Below are positions 35,293 through 43,037 of a stretch of DNA of 64,000 nt, one piece after another. The notes under the pieces were generated by a model. The model was not told the DNA's origin. It saw nothing but the letters and a program-made list of their open reading frames with translations, and made no database searches. Made by a program: the position numbers and the translations under genes. The DNA lies in NCBI RefSeq assembly GCF_012927085.1, contig NZ_JABBFX010000001.1:2356001-2420000 (forward strand), written 5' to 3'. Source of the DNA: Ramlibacter agri. Its GTDB lineage: Bacteria; Pseudomonadota; Gammaproteobacteria; Burkholderiales; Burkholderiaceae_C. The stretch's first letter is position 1; every line of letters begins with the position of its first letter.

Positions 35293-36203
35293 ATGCCGAG
35301 ACACTCACACGCTACCTGATCGCACAGCGTCGCCGCTTCCCGGACGCCACCGGCGACTTCAACGCGCTGGTCCTCGACGTGGCCATCGCGTGCAAGTCGA
35401 TCGCGCGGTTGCTGGCGCTCGGCCGGCTGCCCGGGCCCGCGCAGGCGCCAGAGCGGGTGCAGGGCAAGTACCTGCTGCTGTTCGAGCCGCTGGCCGATGC
35501 CGAGAACATCGACGTGAACCTGCCGGTGGGCAGCCTCTTCTCGGTGCTGCGTGCGCCGGAAGGAGCGTTCGACGAGTCCCACCTGCTGCAGCCGGGCCAC
35601 GCCCAGCTCGCCGCCGGGTATGCGCTGTACGGCCCCACGACCTTGCTGGTGCTCACGGTCGGCAACGGCGTGGCCGGCTTCACGCTGGACCGCGACATGG
35701 GCGAGTTCATGCTGACGCATCCTGACCTGCGCGTGCCGGCGGATACGCGCGAGTTCGCCATCAACGCCAGCAACCGCCGCTTCTGGGAGCGGCCGGTGCA
35801 GCGCTACGTGGACGAATGCCAGCGCGGCCGCGAAGGCCCGCGCGGCAAGGACTTCGGCATGCGCTGGATCGCCTCGCTGGTGGCCGAGGTGCACCGCATC
35901 CTGGTGCGCGGCGGCGTGTTCCTGGACCCGCGCGACTCGCGCGAGCCGCAGCGCGCGGCGCGGCTGCGCCTGCTGGAGGAAGCCAACCCGATCGCGCTGC
36001 TGATCGAGCAGGCGGGCGGCCGCGCCAGCACCGGCCGCCGTGCCGTGCTGGGCCTGCAGCCGGAAGCGGCGCAGCAGCGCATCGGCCTGGTGTTCGGTTC
36101 GCGCAACGAGGTGGAGCGCATCGAGCGCTACCACGCGGAGCCGGGCGCTTCCGATTCGGTGCTGCCGCTGTTCGCCGAGCGCACGCTGTTCCGCGCAGCG
36201 TGA
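35289..36203 (+). CDS. cbbF: Degenerate class I fructose-1,6-bisphosphatase homologue in the cbbF position
   Basis: A 304-residue protein whose ends match CbbF (LTRYLIAQRRRFPDATGDF; FAINASNRRFWERPVQRYV; LIEQAGGRASTGR). Normal class I enzymes have about 330-360 residues. The segment between residues 46 and 58 is missing about 60 residues that normally carry NVQGE..KKLDV and the metal-binding SEEM glutamates. The metal motif DPLDGSSNID is replaced by EPLADAENID (66-75). Two substrate-site tyrosines are replaced (FLDPRD at D213, LLEEANP at E230). The frame is open, the ATG overlaps the cbbY stop (ATGA), and translation of cbbP follows, so the gene is retained but fructose-bisphosphatase activity is doubtful. 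It may be a pseudoenzyme with another role. Confidence 0.8.
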   Translation: MNAETLTRYLIAQRRRFPDATGDFNALVLDVAIACKSIARLLALGRLPGPAQAPERVQGKYLLLFEPLADAENIDVNLPVGSLFSVLRAPEGAFDESHLLQPGHAQLAAGYALYGPTTLLVLTVGNGVAGFTLDRDMGEFMLTHPDLRVPADTREFAINASNRRFWERPVQRYVDECQRGREGPRGKDFGMRWIASLVAEVHRILVRGGVFLDPRDSREPQRAARLRLLEEANPIALLIEQAGGRASTGRRAVLGLQPEAAQQRIGLVFGSRNEVERIERYHAEPGASDSVLPLFAERTLFRAA

Positions 36204-36213
36204 GGGCCCCGCC

Positions 36214-37098
36214 ATGTCCGAACGCCATCCCATCATCGCCATCACCGGCTCCAGCGGGGCCGGCACCACCTCGGTGACGCACACCTTCGAGAACATCTTC
36301 CGCCGGGAGAAGGTGGAAGCAGCCATCGTGGAGGGCGACAGCTTCCACCGCTACGACCGCCGCGAGATGAAGGACCGCATGGCGCAGGCCGAGAAGGCCG
36401 GCAACCGCCACTTCAGCCACTTCGGTCCGGCCAACAACCTGTTCGCGGAGCTGGAGCAGCTGTTTCGCCATTACGGCGAGACGGGCGAGGGCATGCGCCG
36501 CCGCTACCTGCACGACGCGCAGGAGGCCGCCGGCAGCGGCCAGGAGCCGGGTACCTTCACGCCGTGGGAACCCTTGCCGGAAAGGACCGACCTGCTGTTC
36601 TACGAAGGCCTGCACGGCGCGGTGGTCACGCCGGAGGTGAACGTGGCGCGTTACCCGGACCTGTTGATCGGCGTGGTGCCCGTGATCAACCTGGAGTGGA
36701 TCCAGAAGCTGTGGCGCGACAAGTCCAGCCGCGGCTACAGCACCGAGGCGGTCACGGACACCATCCTGCGGCGCATGCCCGACTACGTGCACTACATCTG
36801 CCCGCAGTTCAAGCACACGCACGTGAACTTCCAGCGCGTGCCTTGCGTGGACACGTCCAACCCCTTCGTCGCCCGCGCCATCCCGACGGCGGACGAGAGC
36901 TTCGTCGTGATCCGCTTCGCCCAGCCCCAGGGCATCGACTTTCCCTACCTGCTGAACATGGTCCACGACTCGTTCATGTCGCGCGCCAACACCATCGTCG
37001 TGCCGGGCGGCAAGATGGAACTGGCGATGCAGCTGATCTTCACGCCCTTCGTGTGGCGGATGATGGAGCGGCGGCAGCGCGCGCTGGCGGCGGCATGA
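36214..37098 (+). CDS. cbbP: Phosphoribulokinase
   Basis: A 294-residue proteobacterial-type enzyme that makes ribulose 1,5-bisphosphate from ribulose 5-phosphate and ATP. The P-loop ITGSSGAGTTSV (about 10-21), catalytic Asp in VEGDSFHRYDR (about 42), LFYEGLHGAV near 130, RDKSSRGYSTEAVTDTILRR and the NMVHDSFMSRANTIV segment are intact. With RuBisCO it defines a working carboxylation step. The stop overlaps the start of cbbZ. Confidence 0.97.
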   Translation: MSERHPIIAITGSSGAGTTSVTHTFENIFRREKVEAAIVEGDSFHRYDRREMKDRMAQAEKAGNRHFSHFGPANNLFAELEQLFRHYGETGEGMRRRYLHDAQEAAGSGQEPGTFTPWEPLPERTDLLFYEGLHGAVVTPEVNVARYPDLLIGVVPVINLEWIQKLWRDKSSRGYSTEAVTDTILRRMPDYVHYICPQFKHTHVNFQRVPCVDTSNPFVARAIPTADESFVVIRFAQPQGIDFPYLLNMVHDSFMSRANTIVVPGGKMELAMQLIFTPFVWRMMERRQRALAAA

Positions 37099-37760
37099 AC
37101 ATCGCGCTGGTCTTGTTCGACCTCGATGGCACGCTGGTGGAGACCGCACCCGAGATCCGGGATGCGTTGAACGACACGCTGCGTGAGATGGGCCTGCCGC
37201 CCGCGCCGTTGGCGAAGGTGGAAGCCTGGATCGGCCACGGCACCGGGACGCTGCTGCTGCGCGCCTTGTCCGATGCAACCGGGCTGGAGCCGGAAGTGCT
37301 GCGGGCCAGCGCACTGTGGCACACCGCCGAGCCGCTGTTCGCGCTGCGTTACGCGCGCCACTGCGGCACCGGCAGTCGCCTGTACCCCGGCGCGCGCGAG
37401 TTGCTGCGTGCATTGGCGGCGCGCGGTGTCAGAAGGGCGCTCGTCACCAACAAGGAGCAGCGTTTTGCCTTGCCGCTGCTGCGCCAGCACGACCTGCAGC
37501 CGCTGCTGGATCGCGTGGTGTGCGGCGACACGCTGCCGCGGCGCAAGCCGGACCCGGCCGGCGTGTTCGATTGCCTGCGCTGGTCCGGCGTCGCCGCGAA
37601 CGAAGCCGTGTTCGTCGGCGACTCGGCGATCGATGTCGAGACTGCGCGCAACGCGGGTGTGCGCGCCTGGGCGCTGGCGCACGGCTACAACGGTGGCCGG
37701 CCGATCGCATCGGCCCGGCCCGACCGCGTGCTGCTGAGGCTGGAGGACGTCCTCGGCTAA
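37095..37760 (+). CDS. cbbZ: Phosphoglycolate phosphatase
   Basis: A 221-residue HAD phosphatase with DLDGTLVETAPEI (about 9-21), LVTNKE (motif II), Lys in RRKPDP (motif III) and VFVGDSAIDVETARNAG (motif IV). It hydrolyses 2-phosphoglycolate formed by the oxygenase reaction of RuBisCO. The ATG overlaps the cbbP stop by four bases. It is the last cbb gene here; transketolase, GAPDH, phosphoglycerate kinase and aldolase genes, often downstream in related operons, are absent. Confidence 0.95.
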   Translation: MNIALVLFDLDGTLVETAPEIRDALNDTLREMGLPPAPLAKVEAWIGHGTGTLLLRALSDATGLEPEVLRASALWHTAEPLFALRYARHCGTGSRLYPGARELLRALAARGVRRALVTNKEQRFALPLLRQHDLQPLLDRVVCGDTLPRRKPDPAGVFDCLRWSGVAANEAVFVGDSAIDVETARNAGVRAWALAHGYNGGRPIASARPDRVLLRLEDVLG

Positions 37761-37777
37761 GCTCCCGCTTCGCCGCG

Positions 37778-38044
37778 ATGACCGAAACCGTCTCCCCACC
37801 CTACTGGCTCTACCTGCTTGAATGCGAAGGCGGCGTGTACTACGCCGGCATCGCGCTGGACGTGGAGCAGCGCTTCTACCAGCACCTGTTCGGCACCGGC
37901 GCCAAGTTCACGCGCGCGCGGCCGCCGCTGCGCGTGCTGGCGGCGCGGGAATATCCGAGCAAGTCGGATGCGTTGCGGGCGGAGTTGCGCCTGAAGGCGC
38001 TCGCGCGCGGCCGGAAGATCGGTTTCTTCGCCCAAGGCGGCTGA
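37778..38044 (+). CDS. GIY-YIG domain protein
   Basis: An 88-residue single-domain protein of the UPF0213/YhbQ type: YWLYLLECEGGVYYAGIALD contains the YLL...YAG form of the GIY-YIG motif, followed by Arg in VEQRFYQH and Glu-bearing AREYPSKSDALRAEL. These small proteins are putative nucleases of unclear role. It starts 17 bases after cbbZ but is unlikely to be part of carbon fixation. Confidence 0.88.
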   Translation: MTETVSPPYWLYLLECEGGVYYAGIALDVEQRFYQHLFGTGAKFTRARPPLRVLAAREYPSKSDALRAELRLKALARGRKIGFFAQGG

Positions 38045-38145
38045 TGGCCGTGCCGCCCCGGCCTGTCGGAATCGTCCGACACGGCCGGGCCGGATGAGCA
38101 AGTACGATGCGCGCTCGTGGCTGGACGTTCACTCCCTCCCATTCC

Positions 38146-40533
38146 ATGACCGGCCCAGCCAACGATCGTCCCCCTTTCCTCGCCGGCGGCACCGAGCTCG
38201 CCGAACTGATTGCCCGCTTTCCCTGGGAAACCACGGTGCTGGGGCCGATCCACGGGTGGCCGGCGCATGTGCGCCACACGGTGGCGCTGATGCTGCAATC
38301 CGGCGTTCCGATGGTGGCCCTGTTCGACGAACCGGGCGTCATGATCTACAACGACGCGTACTCGGTCTTCGCCGGCGGCCGCCACCCGCGCCTGCTGGGC
38401 TCGGCGGTGCGCGAGGGCTGGCCCGAAGTGGCTGACTTCAACGACTTCGTGATGCGTACCGGCCTCGCCGGTGGCACGCTGTCGTACAAGGACCAGGAGC
38501 TCACCCTGCAGCGGCGCGGCGTCCCCGAGCCGGTGTGGATGAACCTGGACTACTCGCCCGTGCTGGACGAGCAGGGCCGGCCCGCCGCGGTGCTGGCCAT
38601 CGTCGTGGAAACGACCGAAAAGGTGCGCGCGGAGCGGCGCCTGGCCCACGAGCAGTCGAGGCTGGCGCAGATGTTCGAGCAGGCCCCCGGCTTCATCTGC
38701 ACGCTGCGCGGGCCGCGGCACGTGTTCGAGTTCGCCAACGCGGCCTACCGGAGCCTGTTCGACCGGCCGCTGGCCGGCCGCCCGGCGCGCGAGGCTTTCC
38801 CGGACCTGGAGGGGCAGGGCTTCTTCGAGCGCCTCGACGAGGTGTACCGCACCGGCCGTCCCTACCGGGCCGAGGCCTCGCCGGCGCAACTGGCGTTGTC
38901 GGACGGCAGCCTCGTGCAGAAGTACCTCACCTTTGTCTACCAGCCGCTGTTCGACGAGGCGGGCGACGTCGACGGCATCTTCTGCGAAGGCTTCGACGTC
39001 ACCGAGACCATGCGCGCCTACGCCGAGCTGCAGCGCACCGGGGCCTGGCTGCAGGAAGGCCTGCAGGCCGCGCGCATGGTGGCTTTCGAATGGGACTTCC
39101 GCTCGGGCCAGGTGCGCTATTCGCCCAATGCGCTCGAGGTCCTGGGCTATACCGAAGACTCGCCGAACGCAGGACTCGGCAGCGTGTCCCCGGACGACCT
39201 GCCGCACCTGCGCACGCTCATCGACCAGGCGCGCGCCAACCACGGCAAGTACCAGCTGGTGCACCGGCGCATCCGGCCGGACACGGGCGCGCTGCTGTGG
39301 ACCGACACCCGCGGCCAGGTCGACGAGGAAGAGCCGGGCAGCGGCGCGCTGATGCGCGGCGTCATCATCGACGTCACCGATCGCGTCCGCACCGAGCAGG
39401 CGCTGCGCGACGCGAACCTGCGCAAGGACGAATTCCTGGCCATGCTGGCGCACGAGCTGCGCAACCCGCTGGCGCCGATCGCCACCGGCAGCGCGCTGCT
39501 CGCCAAGGGCGCCGGCGACCGCGACGTGGTGCTGCGCACCAGCGAGCTGATCGCGCGCCAGGTGCGGCACATGAGCGAGCTGGTGGACGACCTGCTCGAT
39601 GTGTCCCGCGTCACGCGCGGCCTGATCACCATCGAGGAGGAACCGCTGGACTTGCAGGGAATCGTCCAGAGCGCGCTGGAGCAGGCGCGGCCCTTGATCG
39701 ACGCGCGCCAGCATAGGGTCGTGGTCGAAACGGATCCGGGCGAAGTCATCGTGCTCGGCGACCGGACGCGGCTCGTGCAGGTGCTGGTGAACCTGCTGAC
39801 GAACGCGGCCAAGTACACGCCGCCGCGCGGCGAGATCCGCGTGCGGCTCTCGCGCGTGGACAAGGACGCCGAGATCGCGGTGGAGGACAACGGCGCCGGC
39901 ATGGAGCCGGAGTTGTTGGTGAAGGTGTTCGACCTGTTCACGCAGGGCGAGCGCACGCCCGATCGCAGCCAGGGCGGCCTGGGCATCGGGCTGGCTCTGG
40001 TCAAGGCCATCGTCGCCCTCCACCAGGGTTCGGTGCGCGCGGAAAGCGATGGCAAGGGGCGGGGCAGCCGCTTCGTCCTCCGGCTGCCGCGGGTCGAGTT
40101 GCCCCAGGGCACGGCCGCTGCGGCACCCGACCGGGCCGAAGGCGCCGCGCCGCTGCGCATCCTGGTGACCGACGACAACGTCGATGCCGCCGAATCGCTG
40201 GCGCTGCTGCTGCAGTTCGACGGCCATGAAGTGGCCGTGTGCTACAGCGGCGAGCAGGCGCTGGCCGCGGTGGAGCGCATCGTGCCGGACATCTGCATCC
40301 TCGACGTCGGCCTGCCGGACATGACCGGGCTGGAACTGGCGCGCCGCCTGCGCACCTTGCCGGCGCTACGGCAATCGCTGTTCATTGCGCTCACGGGCTA
40401 TGGCCAGCCGCACGATCGCGTGGCGACGGCCGAGGCGGGCTTCGACCACCACCTGGTGAAGCCGGTGGAACCGGTGGCGCTGAATGCCTTGCTGGCGGGA
40501 CGCGCCGCGGCGCGCGCCAAGGGCGGCGCGTAG
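38146..40533 (+). CDS. Hybrid sensor histidine kinase with PAS domains and a C-terminal receiver
   Basis: A 795-residue cytoplasmic protein without membrane segments. PAS-like domains occupy about 45-165, 180-300 and 310-425 (EWDFRSGQVRYSPNALEVLG, LLWTDTRGQ). HisKA follows, with the phospho-His in LAHELRNPLAPI (about 437). The ATPase domain has NAAKYT, DNGAGM and GGLGIGLALV. A receiver domain with DDN and the Asp in CILDVGLPDMTG ends the protein. The signal is unknown. ATG 38146 (MTGPAND) is preferred over ATG 38107. It is tail to tail with the second hybrid kinase, only four bases apart. Confidence 0.92.
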   Translation: MTGPANDRPPFLAGGTELAELIARFPWETTVLGPIHGWPAHVRHTVALMLQSGVPMVALFDEPGVMIYNDAYSVFAGGRHPRLLGSAVREGWPEVADFNDFVMRTGLAGGTLSYKDQELTLQRRGVPEPVWMNLDYSPVLDEQGRPAAVLAIVVETTEKVRAERRLAHEQSRLAQMFEQAPGFICTLRGPRHVFEFANAAYRSLFDRPLAGRPAREAFPDLEGQGFFERLDEVYRTGRPYRAEASPAQLALSDGSLVQKYLTFVYQPLFDEAGDVDGIFCEGFDVTETMRAYAELQRTGAWLQEGLQAARMVAFEWDFRSGQVRYSPNALEVLGYTEDSPNAGLGSVSPDDLPHLRTLIDQARANHGKYQLVHRRIRPDTGALLWTDTRGQVDEEEPGSGALMRGVIIDVTDRVRTEQALRDANLRKDEFLAMLAHELRNPLAPIATGSALLAKGAGDRDVVLRTSELIARQVRHMSELVDDLLDVSRVTRGLITIEEEPLDLQGIVQSALEQARPLIDARQHRVVVETDPGEVIVLGDRTRLVQVLVNLLTNAAKYTPPRGEIRVRLSRVDKDAEIAVEDNGAGMEPELLVKVFDLFTQGERTPDRSQGGLGIGLALVKAIVALHQGSVRAESDGKGRGSRFVLRLPRVELPQGTAAAAPDRAEGAAPLRILVTDDNVDAAESLALLLQFDGHEVAVCYSGEQALAAVERIVPDICILDVGLPDMTGLELARRLRTLPALRQSLFIALTGYGQPHDRVATAEAGFDHHLVKPVEPVALNALLAGRAAARAKGGA

Positions 40534-40537
40534 GCGC

Positions 40538-42160
40538 TCAGTTCGGCCGCGGCGCGACGGTGCTGGCGATCAGCTGCGACAGCGCGTCCACGCCGATCGG
40601 CTTGACCAGGTGGCTGTCGAAGCCCGCCTCCTGCGAACGGGCGAGATCCTGGGCCTGGCCCCAGCCGGTGACGGCGGCCAGCTTTCGCGCGCTGCCGCCG
40701 GCGGCCGTGCGGATGCGCTGGCAGGCTTCGTAGCCATTGAGCCTCGGCATGCCGATATCGAGCAGCACCAGCTGCGGGTCGAAGGACTGCACCGCCGCCA
40801 CGGCGGATTCGCCATCGTGCACGCGCATGACGGCGTGGCCCATCAGCTCCAGCAAGGTGCCCAGGGTCTCCGCGGCATCGCGGTTGTCGTCGGCGACCAG
40901 GATGCGCAGGCCAGCCGGTGCGGCGGCTGCCTCTTCGGCCGCGGGTTCCTGCGCGGCCTGGGTGGCGGCCGACAGCGGCAGCTTGATCGAGAACTCGCTG
41001 CCGAGCCCCGGCCCGTCGCTGGTGGCGCCGATTTCGCCGCCGTGCATCAGGACCAGCTTGCGCGTCAGCGCCAGGCCGATGCCCAGGCCGCCGCGCGAGC
41101 GGGCCAGCGCGACGTCTTCCTGGGCGAACATCTCGAACACCGAGGCCAGGCGCTCCGGCGCGATGCCGATGCCGGTGTCCTTGACGCGCAGCACCACCTG
41201 GCCGGCGTGCCGCTCGACGTGCAGCTCGATGCGGCCGCCGCTGTCCGTGTACTTGGCGGCGTTGGCCAGCAGGTTCACCAGCGCCTGCGCGATGCGGGCG
41301 CGATCGGCGTCGACCGGCAGCGGCTGCGGATCCTGCGTCACCTCGAGCTGGTGCCCGCAATCGAGCAGCAGCGGTTGCACGGTCTCGACCGCATCGGTCA
41401 CCGCCGCGTGCAGGTCGAACACCTCGCGGCGCAGCTCGAAATGGCCGCGGTTGATGCGGCTGACGTCCATCAGGTCGTCGATGAGGCGGCTCATGGTGCG
41501 GACCTGCCGCTCGATGATGTCGCAGGCCCAGGGCAGCTGGCTGCCCTGGGGTCCGGCCGCCTTGACGACGTGCACGGCGTTGCGGATCGGCGCCAGCGGG
41601 TTGCGCAGTTCGTGGGCCAGCGTGGCCAGGAACTCGTCCTTCATCGCGTCGGCATGGCGCAGCTTGGCCTCGCTCTCCGCCAGGGCCGCGGTGCGCTCGG
41701 CCACGCGCTGGTCCAGCGAGGCATTGAGCTGCCGCAGCTCGCGGCTCTTGCGGTGCAGCTCCGCGAAGACGGCGACCTTGGAGCGCAGCACCGCGGTGTT
41801 CACCGGCTTGTGCAGGTAGTCCACCGCGCCGCTGCCGTAGCCTTCCAGCACGTGCTGGTCGTCGTTGTAGAAGGCGGTGAGGAAGATGATGGGGATGGAG
41901 GCGGTCTTCTTGCGGCCCTTGATGATCTCGGCCAGCTCGAAGCCGGTCATGCCGGGCATGCGCACGTCGAGGACCAGGACGGCGAAGTCTTCCTTCATCA
42001 GGGCCAGCAGGGCTTCTTCGCCCGAGGTGGCTCGCACCAGCCGGTAGTCGGGATCCGCGAGCACCGATTCCAGGACCGTGAGGTTGCGCGGTTCGTCGTC
42101 GACGATCAGGATGTTGACCGAAGCCTGCGTGTCTGGCGCATCGCTTGGGGCCGTGCTCAT
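40538..42160 (-). CDS. Receiver-histidine kinase-receiver hybrid protein
   Basis: A 540-residue soluble protein: receiver domain at about 17-130 (VDDEPRN, Asp in LVLDVRMPGMTG), a short coiled coil (about 135-165), HisKA with LAHELRNPLAPIRNAV, ATPase domain (NAAKYT, DTGIGIAPERL, GGLGIGLALTRKL), then a second receiver at about 412-530 (DDNRD, Asp in LLDIGMPRLNG). The front receiver suggests it is itself switched by another kinase, possibly the neighbour encoded at 38146. No DNA-binding domain. Confidence 0.92.
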   Translation of the reverse strand: MSTAPSDAPDTQASVNILIVDDEPRNLTVLESVLADPDYRLVRATSGEEALLALMKEDFAVLVLDVRMPGMTGFELAEIIKGRKKTASIPIIFLTAFYNDDQHVLEGYGSGAVDYLHKPVNTAVLRSKVAVFAELHRKSRELRQLNASLDQRVAERTAALAESEAKLRHADAMKDEFLATLAHELRNPLAPIRNAVHVVKAAGPQGSQLPWACDIIERQVRTMSRLIDDLMDVSRINRGHFELRREVFDLHAAVTDAVETVQPLLLDCGHQLEVTQDPQPLPVDADRARIAQALVNLLANAAKYTDSGGRIELHVERHAGQVVLRVKDTGIGIAPERLASVFEMFAQEDVALARSRGGLGIGLALTRKLVLMHGGEIGATSDGPGLGSEFSIKLPLSAATQAAQEPAAEEAAAAPAGLRILVADDNRDAAETLGTLLELMGHAVMRVHDGESAVAAVQSFDPQLVLLDIGMPRLNGYEACQRIRTAAGGSARKLAAVTGWGQAQDLARSQEAGFDSHLVKPIGVDALSQLIASTVAPRPN

Positions 42161-42461
42161 GTTCTAGTGATTCTGGGTACTGCTGAAGACCGATAGTGTC
42201 GCTCTGCTCCGCCGTCCTATGAGGTAGGACAAGTCCGACAAAGCAAGGGTGCTTGTCGTGCTGTGCCCAATGCTCAAATATTTCTCGGCCTTGTCGCGCC
42301 GCGAACCTTCTTCTGCGTCTCGAGGGCGTTTCGGCGGTTCTGCATACTGGCCCCTGTGCGCCGGCCCTTTGAGTCGCGCGGTGCGCAGCGGAGCTGCACA
42401 CTCTACAAATTGCATTAGTACAATCGATAACGGGTTTTGACAAACCGTGAAGGACGCACGC
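42161..42461. other. Intergenic region between the kinase and thioesterase genes
   Basis: No supported gene. It is less GC-rich than its surroundings and contains short inverted repeats (TCCTA...TAGGA at about 42214-42228; GACAA...TTGTC at about 42237-42257) and the family A REP-like element at 42380. A possible promoter for the thioesterase lies near 42410-42440, but no convincing -35/-10 pair was found. A 63-codon open frame at 42249-42440 has no ribosome site and looks like chance. Confidence 0.5.
42380..42406 (-). repeat. REP-like palindrome, family A, copy 2
   Basis: Read on the minus strand it is GTAGAGTGTGCAGC-TCC-GCTGCGCACC, 24 of 27 bases the same as the element at 22589-22615. The arms pair at 8 of 10 positions, so this copy has decayed. 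It lies about 55 bases before the thioesterase gene. Confidence 0.6.
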
Positions 42462-42887
42462 ATGCCCGACTCTGAACTGATCTCGCTGCTGCAGCAGCAA
42501 GGCTGGAAGCAGCGCGAGTTGCCCGGCTTCATCGGCCTGGCGGGCCCGTTGTGGACGCTGCGGGAAGGTGAGGGCTGGGCCTATGGCTTGCTGGCCGGCG
42601 AGCAGCATCTGAATCCGGCCGGTGTCGTGCATGGCGGCGCGCTCGTCACGCTCCTCGATCACGCGATCAGCACGGTGGCGTGGGAGGCCGCCGGGCGCGC
42701 AGCTTGCGTGACGCTGCAACTCGATACGCACTTTGCCGGCGCCGTGCGGGCGGGCGAGTTCGCGCAGGCGCGGGCGGAGGTGGTGCAGAGGTCGAAGAGC
42801 ATGCTGTTCATGCGGGGGACGGTGGTCGTCGAGGGCGAGCTGGTGCTGGCGGGGCAGGCAATCATGAAGGTGGTGGCGCGCGGCTAA
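42462..42887 (+). CDS. PaaI/YdiI-type hotdog-fold thioesterase
   Basis: A 141-residue single hotdog domain: LNPAGVVHGGALVTLLDHAI holds the conserved HGG turn and the catalytic Asp region, and VTLQLDTHFAGAVRAGE the second strand pair. Enzymes of this type hydrolyse acyl- or aryl-CoA thioesters, often to rescue CoA from dead-end intermediates. AAGGA lies 7 bases before ATG 42462, which is preferred to GTG 42447. The acyl-CoA synthetase operon that follows on the same strand makes a functional link likely. Confidence 0.88.
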   Translation: MPDSELISLLQQQGWKQRELPGFIGLAGPLWTLREGEGWAYGLLAGEQHLNPAGVVHGGALVTLLDHAISTVAWEAAGRAACVTLQLDTHFAGAVRAGEFAQARAEVVQRSKSMLFMRGTVVVEGELVLAGQAIMKVVARG

Positions 42888-42902
42888 AGCGTGCGGGAGA
42901 GA

Positions 42903-42930
42903 GCTGGGGTTCGCTGGCGCGAAACCCAGC
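42903..42930. repeat. REP-like palindrome, family B, copy 2
   Basis: GCTGGGGTTCGC-TGGC-GCGAAACCCAGC: 12-base arms, 11 pairs. The arm sequence GCTGGGTTKCGC is shared with the element at 25270-25298. It follows the thioesterase stop by 15 bases and could end that transcript. Confidence 0.6.
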
Positions 42931-42954
42931 CTGCGAAAAGTTGCCTCCAGCTGG

Positions 42955-42968
42955 TTGTCTATAGACAA
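42955..42968. promoter_or_regulatory. Operator-like palindrome before the acyl-CoA synthetase operon
   Basis: TTGTCTATAGACAA is a perfect 14-bp palindrome 69 bases before the start at 43038. A TTGACA -35-like hexamer follows at 42982. It is probably the regulator site for the operon 43038-47978; the IclR protein encoded at 47982 is the nearest candidate, although the TTGTC-N4-GACAA form would also suit a GntR protein. Confidence 0.6.
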
Positions 42969-43037
42969 ACAATGGAGGCTATTGACAAAAGCAAGCGAGG
43001 CCACGAAACTGCAAGCGCACCAGCAGAGACGAGACCG

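Noticed and set aside
42249..42440. 63-codon frame in the gap before the thioesterase gene
   Set aside because: No ribosome-binding site, high Ser/Arg/Cys content, and it contains a REP-like element.
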